Shown here: positions 17,156 through 25,510 of the stretch, piece after piece
Layout: each line of letters starts with the position of its first letter
Position numbering within the stretch: the stretch's first letter is position 1
Assembly: GCF_011290685.1 (NCBI RefSeq)
Contig: NZ_JAANYN010000001.1
Span: 1 to 64,000, forward strand
DNA: 64,000 nucleotides
DNA from: Cyclobacterium plantarum
GTDB lineage: Bacteria; Bacteroidota; Bacteroidia; Cytophagales; Cyclobacteriaceae
Direction: 5' to 3'
Translations under genes and position numbers: made by a program
The notes under the pieces: generated by a model
The model's database searches: none
What the model saw: the letters and a program-made list of their open reading frames with translations, nothing else
What the model was told of the DNA's origin: nothing

Positions 17156-19279
17156 ATGGAACCACTGGAAGTACTGAAAAATTTTTATGGTTATCATTCA
17201 TTCAGAGGTAACCAGGAAGCTATCATTCAATCTGTGCTGGAAAAGAAAGACTGCATTGCACTGATGCCTACCGGGGCTGGCAAATCCGTATGCTTTCAGA
17301 TTCCCGCCATGATTTTTCCCGGACTGACATTGGTGCTTTCGCCTTTGATCGCCTTGATGAAGGACCAGGTAGACGCCATGAATCAATTGGGAATTCCCGC
17401 GGCTTTTTTGAATTCTACCCAGGATATCAGTGAGCAAAGGTTTATTTCGGAGCAGGTTTTTAAGGGGCAGATTAAGCTTTTGTATGTGGCACCGGAAAAA
17501 CTTTATGGCGGTGCATATCCCCTGGTGGAGATGCTTAAAAAAATCGAATTGTCACTGGTAGCCGTGGATGAAGCCCACTGCGTATCCCAATGGGGGCATG
17601 ATTTCAGGCCGGAATACCTGCGCTTAGGGGAAATAAGAAAATCTTTTCCGGAAACTACTTTTTTGGCGCTCACGGCGACCGCTGATAAGGATACCAGAAA
17701 GGACATTGCCAAAAGGTTGTTTCTGAATCAGCCCCAGTGGTTTATTTCATCCTTTGACAGGCCAAACATTACCTACAGGGTTTCCTTGCGGTCGGATGCC
17801 TTTGGCAAACTGGTAGATTTCCTCCGCATACATCCCAATGATTCCGGTATTGTTTATTGTTTGTCCCGAAAATCAGTAGAAGACACGGCAGACAAGCTCA
17901 ATGCGAATGGCTTTTCAGCTCTTCCCTACCACGCAGGCTTGGAGAGGGCCACCAGACAGGAAAATCAGGAAAAATTCATCAAAGATGAGGTGAAGATAAT
18001 TGTCGCCACCATTGCCTTTGGAATGGGGATAGACAAATCCAATGTCCGTTTTGTGGTACATACCAATATGCCCCAGAATATCGAAAGTTATTATCAGGAA
18101 ACGGGCCGTGCAGGAAGGGATGGCCTCCCCAGTGAAGCCTTGCTTTTTTATAGTTTTGGAGACAGCATTACCCTGGGGCGAATGATTTCAAATTCGGACA
18201 ATCTGGATTATGTAAGGAACATGAAATCCAAATTGGATACCATGGTTCGTTTTTGTCAAACCAAAAAGTGCCGCAGGAAATTTTTACTGCAATACTTTGG
18301 AGAGGACTATCCCGAAGATTGTGGCAATTGTGATATTTGCTTTCAAAAAGGAAGCAAAGTAGATGTGACTACCTATGCCCAAATGCTGCTTTCCGCAGTG
18401 GTTCGATTAGAACAAAAGTTTGGCTTGGGACATGTCATCATGGTATTGCGGGGCTCACAATCTACCAAAGTAACTGAGAAACAAAAGGAGCTTTCTGTAT
18501 ACGGGATCGGCAAAGACAAACCTGCGGATTTTTGGAAAATGCTAGGCCACCAATTGGTCACCGAGGGGTACCTGATTCAGGAGGATCCCCTAAGGCCTGT
18601 TTTAAGTCTGTCACCTCAGGCCTGGGAAAAGCTAAAAAAGAAGCAAAAATTCCTGTTGTCTATGGACGGGGATGATTTCTTCCAGGGTATTCAGAAGACT
18701 GAAATAGATGAAACATTGCTTGCTGCCCTGAAGTCTCTCAGATCAAGTCTGGCCAGAAAGCAGGATGTGCCCCCCTATATTATTTTTTCAGATGCCACTT
18801 TGGTGGAAATGACCCGCTATTATCCGGAATCCGATTATGAATTGATAAAAATCAGTGGGGTGGGTCAACAAAAACTGGAAAAATATGGGGATTCTTTTTT
18901 ACAGGTGATTCGGAATCACATGAGTGAAAACGGGATAGTGAAGGAAAAGAAGCCAATCGTAAAGAAGCCTTTAAATAAAGGTACCTCATCGTCTGTATTG
19001 GAAACCCTGGAATATTTTAAAGAAGGTCTTTCTGTATCTCAGATTGCTCAAAAAAGAGGCTTTGCCATAAGCACTGTGGAAGGACATATTATTGATCTGG
19101 CAGCTTCCGGTAAGATAAAAGTAACTGCTTTGTTGACGGATAGAGTTATTGAAGAAATAAAATCTGCAAGAGAATCCCTTCAGGTAGAAAAGCTTAAACC
19201 TTTAAAAGAACATTTTGGCGAGAAATACAGCTATTTTCAACTCAGGTTAGCTTTGATCCATCCAGTTGCTTCAGAATAA
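17156..19279 (+). CDS. recQ: ATP-dependent DNA helicase RecQ
   Basis: From the ATG at 17156 the protein has 707 residues. An ATG at 17120 would add twelve non-conserved residues, so I chose the later start. Visible in order: Q motif region FRGNQEAII, Walker A MPTGAGKS near residue 37, DEAH near 137, motif VI QETGRAGRDG near 320, the zinc-binding cysteines of RQC (KKCRRKF, DCGNCDIC, about 370-405), an HRDC domain near 510-590 and a C-terminal helix-turn-helix region (LSVSQIAQKRGFAISTVEGH). It unwinds DNA 3' to 5' in recombination and replication-fork repair. The domain set is complete. It is a single gene ending before a strong terminator. Confidence 0.96.
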   Translation: MEPLEVLKNFYGYHSFRGNQEAIIQSVLEKKDCIALMPTGAGKSVCFQIPAMIFPGLTLVLSPLIALMKDQVDAMNQLGIPAAFLNSTQDISEQRFISEQVFKGQIKLLYVAPEKLYGGAYPLVEMLKKIELSLVAVDEAHCVSQWGHDFRPEYLRLGEIRKSFPETTFLALTATADKDTRKDIAKRLFLNQPQWFISSFDRPNITYRVSLRSDAFGKLVDFLRIHPNDSGIVYCLSRKSVEDTADKLNANGFSALPYHAGLERATRQENQEKFIKDEVKIIVATIAFGMGIDKSNVRFVVHTNMPQNIESYYQETGRAGRDGLPSEALLFYSFGDSITLGRMISNSDNLDYVRNMKSKLDTMVRFCQTKKCRRKFLLQYFGEDYPEDCGNCDICFQKGSKVDVTTYAQMLLSAVVRLEQKFGLGHVIMVLRGSQSTKVTEKQKELSVYGIGKDKPADFWKMLGHQLVTEGYLIQEDPLRPVLSLSPQAWEKLKKKQKFLLSMDGDDFFQGIQKTEIDETLLAALKSLRSSLARKQDVPPYIIFSDATLVEMTRYYPESDYELIKISGVGQQKLEKYGDSFLQVIRNHMSENGIVKEKKPIVKKPLNKGTSSSVLETLEYFKEGLSVSQIAQKRGFAISTVEGHIIDLAASGKIKVTALLTDRVIEEIKSARESLQVEKLKPLKEHFGEKYSYFQLRLALIHPVASE

Positions 19280-19663
19280 AGCGTAAAAAACCAGGTTCCA
19301 ACTAATTGCAATCCGTAAGGAAGCTATTATTCTTAGACGGGTTTATTGGGACCAGAACGCTGGGAGAATCCCTTTTAATATAGGCTGATAAACCCTTTCC
19401 TACTTTAAAGCCAGCCAATGAGGGTACCTGATGACCGTTTGTCCTGCTCTTTAGGGAATCATAGAACGAATCCGGGATAATAGATATCGTATCTGATTGT
19501 CAATTAATCATTTAGCGTAAAATGTAAAAAAAATACCCCGAACGGGGTATTTTTTTTAGTTGGTGCATCACCTACCTTTGTTATGGGTGATTAAGCAACT
19601 TTTTAAGCTTTAATTTTGCAAAGTTCTAAAAGGGCAATTTTATTTCTATTTTTTGGCCCTTTT
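19280..19663. other. intergenic region between convergent recQ and desaturase genes
   Basis: The first 240 bases show no clear feature. A strong bidirectional terminator lies at 19526-19557. After it comes a plus-strand TAnnTTTG box (TACCTTTG, 19573-19580) and a second hairpin with a T run, discussed as a possible small RNA. No real ORF is seen. Confidence 0.6.
19526..19557 (+). terminator. bidirectional intrinsic terminator
   Basis: ATACCCCG (19533-19540) and CGGGGTAT (19543-19550) form a stem flanked by runs of A on the left and T on the right, so it can work on both strands. It probably ends recQ transcription, although it lies about 250 bases after the stop codon. Confidence 0.85.
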
Positions 19664-19668
19664 TTATT
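19587..19668 (+). ncRNA. possible small RNA ending in a terminator-like hairpin
   Basis: An exact -7 box TACCTTTG (19573-19580) is followed about 48 bases later by AAAAGGGC (19628-19635) pairing with GCCCTTTT (19656-19663) and then a T-rich tail. A transcript of roughly 80 bases would overlap the end of the convergent desaturase gene by a few bases. There is no TTG at the right spacing, and the hairpin may simply be the 3' structure of the desaturase mRNA. This is a weak candidate. Confidence 0.2.
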
Positions 19669-20665
19669 TTAACCATGCGAGGCTGATTTCATCAGGAGTT
19701 TTCATTCTGTCTGCCAGACGGGAATAGCGGGCAGATAATCCAGCCAAATATTCTTGCGCTTTAGCGGCAACATCATTTAAACCCGTTGCCGTCTCCACCT
19801 GCCACAGTTTCACCAAATGGTCAATGATTCGGGCATAATCCCAACCGGTATAAATCCCCACTTTTTGGGTAATGGCAGAAAACTGGTCAAAGATGGTAGG
19901 GTTTTTACCTCCTTCTCCCATTAATACCGCTGGCATAACAATTTGTTTCCGCATCATTTTCTCAAAAGCCAACATGGCACCACTGGGATCTATCTTGAAT
20001 ATTTCAGACATGAAACTTTTGTATGCCTTTTCATGCCTGGCTTCATCCCCGGCAATTTGTTTGCATATTTTACCTAATACGGTGTCTCCTGCCTTATCGG
20101 CCAGCTTACCGGTGTTGACATGTGAAATCTTGGTCGCCCTTTCCTGAAAAGACGTATAAATGATCGCCTGGTAGGGATCTTTCTCCGATCTGGGATCAAA
20201 CCCGTTGTAAATTAATCGATGAATGGTTTGCTCTACCTTCCTCATATCAGCCCTTCCGGAGAGGTACAGGTATTTATTTAACAGGTCACCATGTCGGTTT
20301 TCCTCTGCAGTCCAGGCTTTGGTCCATTTTACCCAACCCCTTTCACTGGTCAGAGATCCTTCATCATTTACCCCAGCCAACATATTGAAATAAGTTTGGT
20401 AGCTGGGCAATGCCTCTTCTGTGATCATGTTACCCACTAATGAGGTGATGAGGGTGTCTGGAATACCTGCAGCCCGTTCACGCAGCAACCGAACCTGATC
20501 CAATGCATCTGGCTGAGACATGTCCGGAAGAAAATCAGTTGGCTGCCAGCAATCATCAGGATCCATAAGGGTAGTTCCTACTGTTTCCGTCACAAAGTCA
20601 TCTATTTGGTTGATGACTTCAGCATTCTTTTCCAATTCGTAATTGATATTTTCTGACTTATTCAT
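19664..20665 (-). CDS. acyl-ACP desaturase-like diiron protein
   Basis: The 333-residue soluble protein is a ferritin-like four-helix diiron enzyme of the plant stearoyl-ACP desaturase type. Iron ligands can be read as AEENRHGD (Glu121/Glu122 and His125) and GDEARHE (Glu208 and His211), with further acidic residues in ITEEALPSY near 83 and FQERATK near 175. The family puts a double bond into acyl chains carried by ACP, using O2 and ferredoxin. The product could be a monounsaturated fatty acid that adjusts membrane fluidity. No signal peptide and no fatty-acid genes are adjacent. The precise acyl substrate and double-bond position are unknown. Confidence 0.9.
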   Translation of the reverse strand: MNKSENINYELEKNAEVINQIDDFVTETVGTTLMDPDDCWQPTDFLPDMSQPDALDQVRLLRERAAGIPDTLITSLVGNMITEEALPSYQTYFNMLAGVNDEGSLTSERGWVKWTKAWTAEENRHGDLLNKYLYLSGRADMRKVEQTIHRLIYNGFDPRSEKDPYQAIIYTSFQERATKISHVNTGKLADKAGDTVLGKICKQIAGDEARHEKAYKSFMSEIFKIDPSGAMLAFEKMMRKQIVMPAVLMGEGGKNPTIFDQFSAITQKVGIYTGWDYARIIDHLVKLWQVETATGLNDVAAKAQEYLAGLSARYSRLADRMKTPDEISLAWLK

Positions 20666-20854
20666 AAACTATGCTCTCGCTTTGTGATGCCCATATGTTT
20701 GTTATCACCAAACACTACATCTTTCTGCAAATTAACTACAATGTCCTTAAAATTTAAAATAATAATTTTTTATCAGGACACCTAACATCCTATACTCCTA
20801 TAACGAATGCATTGAAATATTCATTCAATATTATAATAAAATTCGAAAATTCTC

Positions 20855-21760
20855 TCAATAAGATAATTTGTATGCCACTACTTTGTTCTTAAAGAAAGTC
20901 GGAACCAGGACGATATCCTCACCTGGAATAAACCCGATGTCAGCTGTATTTGACTCCTCCTCTGTGGTATCAAGTATTTTGGTAGCGGTTCCATCCTGGA
21001 TAAGAAAGACCTCCCCTCCCCATTTGCTGGCTATGAAGGTGCTTTCATCAAGGACTATTAATCCATCACCACCAGTAACTTCAGCATTAATGATCTGAAA
21101 ACTGCCGTCCGGTTCATATTGTTTCAATCCTTCGGCATCCAAGCCATACAGGGTATTTCCATTTCCCACACGGAGTCCATTGATGCTATTTTGTTCTTCA
21201 GCAAATGTATGAATGGCCCCATCTTCCAGGTAATGGATCTTATTGGTCCTCATGTCTGAAAAATACACCTTTTCTCCATCGGTTGCTGCATCGTTCAGAA
21301 AAACAGCCCCGTCGATCTCGTAGGTATTGCTGGTTTCACCGGTGGCCAGTTCAATTTCAAGCAAGCGATCGATATCGGTGACATACAAATAATCTCCTTT
21401 GACAGCCATTCCTTTTGGCGCGTTTAGTCCGCTTACCCAGTCTCGTTCCAGGATTTCTCCTTCCGTATTGAGTTTTGAAATAGAACCAACCCCATCTTTC
21501 TCGTCAGGCCCACCTTCTATATTGGCCACATAAATCTGTCCATCGCTTTCCTCATAATGAACAGACTCATTGGTTGTCAGGTCAGGGCTGGTTTCCCACA
21601 GCAGGTCCAAACCTGGACTGGTGGAGCTGGAAAGTTCTTCTTCGACCATTTCATTTTCACTTTCCTTATCGGAATTGGCAGGTCCGCAACTCCAAAAAAT
21701 TGAAAGTATCAGGGATAGCGTCCATATTGTAATCGTTGAGGGTGTTTTTGAAGACTTCAT
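20855..21760 (-). CDS. SMP-30/NHL-like beta-propeller lipoprotein
   Basis: From the ATG at 21760 the protein has 301 residues; an in-frame TTG nine codons upstream is less likely. A lipoprotein signal peptide ends at IFWSCGP, followed by a Ser/Glu-rich linker. Repeats such as GQIYVANIEGG, KGMAVKGDYLYVTDIDRLLEIE, EKVYFSDMRTNKIHYL and NTLYGLDAEGLKQYE are typical of a six-bladed propeller related to SMP-30/gluconolactonase. It probably sits in the outer membrane, facing the periplasm. The active-site residues of gluconolactonase are not clear, so binding or an unknown hydrolase role is equally possible. It diverges from the M19 dipeptidase gene. Confidence 0.83.
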   Translation of the reverse strand: MKSSKTPSTITIWTLSLILSIFWSCGPANSDKESENEMVEEELSSSTSPGLDLLWETSPDLTTNESVHYEESDGQIYVANIEGGPDEKDGVGSISKLNTEGEILERDWVSGLNAPKGMAVKGDYLYVTDIDRLLEIELATGETSNTYEIDGAVFLNDAATDGEKVYFSDMRTNKIHYLEDGAIHTFAEEQNSINGLRVGNGNTLYGLDAEGLKQYEPDGSFQIINAEVTGGDGLIVLDESTFIASKWGGEVFLIQDGTATKILDTTEEESNTADIGFIPGEDIVLVPTFFKNKVVAYKLSY

Positions 21761-21869
21761 GGTTGTAGTTTTTAGATTCAATATCAAATTTCGCTATTTT
21801 TTTTGTGGAATGCGTAATTTTCACCAGAAAATGAGTTTTTAGTACGGTAGTTATGATCCGAAAGATCAT

Positions 21870-21877
21870 TATATTTG
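21870..21877 (+). promoter_or_regulatory. candidate -7 promoter box of the dipeptidase gene
   Basis: TATATTTG matches TAnnTTTG exactly, 49 bases before the start codon at 21927. A properly spaced TTG element is not apparent. Confidence 0.4.
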
Positions 21878-21926
21878 GTTCTTGATTTATTTAATTCACA
21901 ACTACTAACGACAAAAATTACAGAAA

Positions 21927-23183
21927 ATGAAACATTTTACGGTTATTTTACTACTTGGTTTTGCTTTTTTGGCGATTTCTTGTGGAAATGGTACAGAAGA
22001 ATCCATGGATTATTCTCAGCTTTCAGAAGAAGAATTAATGGAAATAGCGACAGATTTAGCAAAAAATACGATCATGGTAGATGGTCATGTGGATTTACCC
22101 TACAGAATGAAAGTTGGGGGCTTTACCTTGCAGCGGGAGATATTAAACGTTGCGGAAAGGACTGAAGGAGGTAATTTTGATTTTCCCAGATCCAAAGAAG
22201 GGGGGCTTGATGCACCTTTCATGTCCATCTATATCCCTTCCCGATATCAGGAAATGGGAGGGGCAAAAGCCCTGGCGGATTCCCTTATTTTAATGACAGA
22301 GAGACTGACTACTACCTGGCCTGATAAATTCGGCCTGGCATACGGACCCGATGAAATCGAGGAGAATTTTGAAGCTGGTAAGATATCCCTGCCTATGGGA
22401 ATGGAAAATGGGGCTCCCATCGAGGATAATCTTGATAACATAAGGTACTTTTATGAAAGGGGTATCAGGTACATCACCTTAACCCACGGAAAGGATAATT
22501 TAATTGGTGACTCTTCTTATGACACGACCTATACCCACGGAGGTCTGAGCGAATTTGGCGTGGAGGTAGTAAAAGAAATGAACCGGGTAGGTATCATGGT
22601 TGATATTTCACACGTTTCGGACGATACGTTTTATGATGTAATGGAAGTTAGCCAGGTGCCGGTAATTGCTTCCCATTCTTCGGCCAGGCATTTTACCCCT
22701 GGTTTTGAAAGGAATATGGGAGATGAAATGATCAAAAAACTTGCTGAGAATGATGGAGTTATTATGATCAATTTTGGAGGTAGTTTTATCGATCAGGATT
22801 TTCGGGAGGGAAATGACGCTGCCAGGGAGCATATCATCAACTGGTTGGCAGAGAATGAACTTAGCAGGAATGATCCTGAAGCACAGGAATACATATCGGC
22901 TTATGTAGCAGAAAACAATCCTTTTCCCTCTGTTCAAAGGGTTGCGGACCATTTTGACCATATCGTAGGCCTGGTGGGTATCGATCACCTGGGTTTCGGC
23001 TCGGATTTTGACGGTGTGGGTGATACCCTCCCTACAGGTTTGAAAGATGTATCCATGTATCCCAATCTAATAGCCGAACTGCTGAAAAGGGGATACAGCA
23101 AGGAAGATATTGAGAAGTTTTGCTATAAAAATGTATTCAGGGTTTGGAAGGCCGTGGAGGATTTTGCCAAAGCATCTGCCTGA
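21927..23183 (+). CDS. membrane dipeptidase lipoprotein, peptidase family M19
   Basis: The 418-residue protein starts with a lipoprotein signal peptide (lipobox FLAISCG, Cys19). The renal-dipeptidase fold follows: VDGHVDLPYR with metal ligands His54 and Asp56, MENGAPIED around 155 for the bridging Glu, VDISHVSDDTF and IASHSSARH for the zinc-binding histidines, and HLGFGSDFDG near 355. M19 enzymes cleave dipeptides, often those with a C-terminal D-residue, using two zinc ions. As a lipoprotein it probably works in the periplasm, scavenging peptides or recycling peptidoglycan fragments. Length and motifs agree with the family. It is a single gene closed by a hairpin terminator. Confidence 0.93.
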   Translation: MKHFTVILLLGFAFLAISCGNGTEESMDYSQLSEEELMEIATDLAKNTIMVDGHVDLPYRMKVGGFTLQREILNVAERTEGGNFDFPRSKEGGLDAPFMSIYIPSRYQEMGGAKALADSLILMTERLTTTWPDKFGLAYGPDEIEENFEAGKISLPMGMENGAPIEDNLDNIRYFYERGIRYITLTHGKDNLIGDSSYDTTYTHGGLSEFGVEVVKEMNRVGIMVDISHVSDDTFYDVMEVSQVPVIASHSSARHFTPGFERNMGDEMIKKLAENDGVIMINFGGSFIDQDFREGNDAAREHIINWLAENELSRNDPEAQEYISAYVAENNPFPSVQRVADHFDHIVGLVGIDHLGFGSDFDGVGDTLPTGLKDVSMYPNLIAELLKRGYSKEDIEKFCYKNVFRVWKAVEDFAKASA

Positions 23184-23239
23184 TTTGGGGTATTTTTCCT
23201 TTCACTTTCACAACTGCATTGGTATTTTGGCCATACACA

Positions 23240-23277
23240 CAAAAAGCCAACGGAAAATAATTTCTGTTGGCTTTTTG
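23240..23277 (+). terminator. bidirectional intrinsic terminator
   Basis: CAAAAAGCCAAC (23240-23251) pairs fully with GTTGGCTTTTTG (23266-23277), and the inner GGAAA/TTTCT extends the stem. It sits between the convergent dipeptidase and isomerase genes and can serve both. Confidence 0.85.
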
Positions 23278-23304
23278 TGATGAATAGGTATCATTTAACG
23301 ACGA

Positions 23305-24183
23305 TTAAGCCCTTGTCATGACATTGAATAAACGCAATTGTTCTTTCATCGCTGCGATCCGGTCTTCCGGAGAAGTCCGCGCTTCCAGTAAAATCCAACC
23401 CTTATAATTCATTTCTGTAAATAGCTTCATTAGCTCCTGGTAAGGATAGTCACCTTCATTGAGTTCACGGATATGGACTGTATCTCCAAACCATTTTTTG
23501 ACGGAGTTAAAGTTTGCCTCAAGTCCCGGTGGCAACAAATCCTGGTCATTACAGTTCCAGCAAACTTTTACGCTATCCTCGGTTACCTGATCAAAGATCG
23601 CCTTCATGTTGGGCAGCTGCTGGGTAAGTTTTCCGTGTACTTCCACCCGAACCAGTTGGCCCAGGTCGCTTGCATATTTGCCTACTTCGTTAAAGGAGGC
23701 AGCGATCTGCGCAATGGTTTTTTCTTTTGGAACTCCTTCTGGCAGACCATTTGGTTTTACCTTTATTCCGGTGGAACCAATATCCTTGCATAACTTAAGG
23801 TATTCCTTGGTACCTTCTATATTTTGGCGAACCTCTGCCTGATCGGTATAGTGGTAGACAAAATTCGAACCATAGCCCAGACAGGTAACAGGGCTATCGG
23901 CAAATCGCTTTTTTACCTCCCTGCGTTGCCTGGCAGAAAGGCTGGTCTCTACCCCATGGGCATGTTCGGTACGCAGTTCGACTCCCAGCAGGCCGGTTTC
24001 TTCACAATTAGCTATTAGTTCGGGCAATTCCCAGTCCTTGCCCCACTGGTAGGTGACCAGACCGAGCTGCATATTGGAATTTTGGGCAAAAGCGGAAGAA
24101 AGGGCTGGGTTCCATAAAGCAAGTCCCAATCCGGCGGCCATGCTTTTTTGGAGAAAACCTCTTCTAGATTGATGGTTATCCAT
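23305..24183 (-). CDS. Tat-exported sugar phosphate isomerase/epimerase-fold protein
   Basis: From the ATG at 24183 the protein has 292 residues. A longer reading frame upstream overlaps the DUF6807 gene and lacks conserved sequence, so it was rejected. The N-terminus carries a twin-arginine signal (SRRGFLQKS then a hydrophobic run and AFAQ). The TIM-barrel region shows GLVTYQWGKDWELPELI, GVELRTEHAHG, IKVKPNG, VRVEVHGK, CWNCNDQD, VHIREL and LLEAR, with likely metal ligands in the last four. It should fold with its metal in the cytosol and act in the periplasm. It ends the second susCD locus, after an exported oxidoreductase and a DUF6807 protein, so it probably handles an oxidised sugar. The reaction is not known. 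Confidence 0.87.
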   Translation of the reverse strand: MDNHQSRRGFLQKSMAAGLGLALWNPALSSAFAQNSNMQLGLVTYQWGKDWELPELIANCEETGLLGVELRTEHAHGVETSLSARQRREVKKRFADSPVTCLGYGSNFVYHYTDQAEVRQNIEGTKEYLKLCKDIGSTGIKVKPNGLPEGVPKEKTIAQIAASFNEVGKYASDLGQLVRVEVHGKLTQQLPNMKAIFDQVTEDSVKVCWNCNDQDLLPPGLEANFNSVKKWFGDTVHIRELNEGDYPYQELMKLFTEMNYKGWILLEARTSPEDRIAAMKEQLRLFNVMTRA

Positions 24184-24208
24184 AATGGTATGTTTAATTG
24201 GGGCTGAT

Positions 24209-25252
24209 TTATTGTTTGGCGTACTCATCAGCCAATTCATTGATTTCCGCATCGGAAAGATCTGCTGAGGCCACCACAAACCTGTATTTGAATGTAGCTG
24301 TTTCCCCATTTTCGAGACTAAAATTCAACTCATTTTCGCCACCAGACAAAGCTTTTTGCCCAAGAGTGTTTGCTGAGAAAAGTCCATAATCTCTGGCATG
24401 CCAATAAGTAGGATAGCCGGCATTGTCTGGGTGATCTATGATTACCAGGGAAACGGGCTCCCCTTTGATTTCACTGGAAAGTTTCATCCAGCGCCCTCTG
24501 GTTCCCCATACATCTCCACCTTCTATGCCTTCCGAACTCCTGTAATCTCCCTTCACATAAGTATTGTCCATTTTCTCCACACGGGTTTTTACGCCATGAG
24601 AATCTACCAACTCGGTGGGTTTGTCTGTGGGTAGTTCCAATTCACGACTTACCCGGATGGCAAACATTCCTTCTTTGTTGTCTGTAAAATCCACCTCCTC
24701 AACGGCCGCAGTCAATTTAGTGGTACGGTCAATAATGCGCATGTCTTCCGTTGCGCTAAATTTAAAGGAAGTTTCTTCTTCCAATAAGGTAGTATTGTCC
24801 GGTCCCTTCCAGAGAGAATTGGTTTCCAGCACAGCTTTACCATTTCCTCCTTTGGCTTTTTCAACGGATTGATGAAAGATTGTTCCATATCCATCTTTTC
24901 TTTCAGCAGGAATGGCTTCAGAATTATTCCAAAAGTCTAGACCGTTCACATCACCGTAATTGAGCCAAATACCCACATGATGGGGATGGTCGGTTCGGTC
25001 TCCTTCCTTATTGATTAAAGGGTAGCTTCGGGTAACCATGTTTCCTCCCGGAGACATGACCGGCCACAATACAGGTTTCATGATATTATCGGGGTATATA
25101 TAGGAAGTAAAATGCTCCCCACCTACCATGACATCCACTTTCTTCTCGGCCTCATTTACCTGTAATTCGATTTTTTCTTTGCTTTTTTTCTGAGCAAAAA
25201 GTAAGGTGCTGCTACTCATTACCATGATCAATATGATTGCGCTATATTTCAT
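24209..25252 (-). CDS. secreted DUF6807 (PmoA-like) protein
   Basis: The 347-residue protein has a signal peptide (ILIMVMSSSTLLFAQ). It continues with a beta-rich domain of the DUF6807 family, annotated by similarity as methane-oxygenase-PmoA-like, a name that says nothing reliable about function. Typical features are YPDNIMKPVLWPVMSPGGN, the His-rich TDHPHHVGIWLNYGDVNG, VVIDHPDNAGYPTYWHARDYGLFSAN and the final KYRFVVAS. The conserved histidines suggest metal or sugar binding. It lies 25 bases upstream of the Tat-exported isomerase gene and after the Gfo/Idh gene on the same strand. A role in periplasmic keto-sugar processing is inferred from that context. Confidence 0.85.
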   Translation of the reverse strand: MKYSAIILIMVMSSSTLLFAQKKSKEKIELQVNEAEKKVDVMVGGEHFTSYIYPDNIMKPVLWPVMSPGGNMVTRSYPLINKEGDRTDHPHHVGIWLNYGDVNGLDFWNNSEAIPAERKDGYGTIFHQSVEKAKGGNGKAVLETNSLWKGPDNTTLLEEETSFKFSATEDMRIIDRTTKLTAAVEEVDFTDNKEGMFAIRVSRELELPTDKPTELVDSHGVKTRVEKMDNTYVKGDYRSSEGIEGGDVWGTRGRWMKLSSEIKGEPVSLVIIDHPDNAGYPTYWHARDYGLFSANTLGQKALSGGENELNFSLENGETATFKYRFVVASADLSDAEINELADEYAKQ

Positions 25253-25287
25253 CTGCTTATAATTTGTTTTTTAGCTGTCATAACTTG

Positions 25288-25330
25288 CCCCGATTTATCG
25301 GGGTGGAATCCCTGCCTACCGGCAGGCAGG
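25288..25330. repeat. pair of short GC-rich palindromes, REP-like
   Basis: CCCCGATTTATCGGGG (25288-25303) is followed seven bases later by CCTGCCTACCGGCAGG (25311-25326) and a further CAGG. Both form hairpins in otherwise AT-rich DNA upstream of DUF6807. Such doublets are common intergenic repeats in bacterial genomes. Copy number cannot be judged from one window. Confidence 0.5.
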
Positions 25331-25436
25331 TCGCATGCTTAATAATTCTCCCTCTGTGTGTTGCCTGGGTCATGCTCGATTTCATCCTTTGATTGTTTTA
25401 AACGGCTGATTTAACATTGAATTTTCACTGAAGATA

Positions 25437-25469
25437 ACACCTGCCAGGTGATATGGGCCTGGCAGGTGT
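25437..25469. repeat. perfect 12-bp inverted repeat downstream of the oxidoreductase gene
   Basis: ACACCTGCCAGG (25437-25448) and CCTGGCAGGTGT (25458-25469) pair perfectly around a nine-base loop. It starts about 40 bases after the stop codon of the Gfo/Idh gene in the direction of transcription. No T run follows on that strand, so it is more likely an mRNA-stabilising, processing or repeat element than a classic terminator. Confidence 0.6.
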
Positions 25470-25510
25470 ATAAAAGGATCCGGTTTAGGATCCATAATTA
25501 CGCTTGATCA

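Noticed and set aside
19611-19618. Second TAnnTTTG match (TAATTTTG) near the desaturase end
   Set aside because: It would begin transcription within the hairpin itself, so it is more likely chance in AT-rich DNA.
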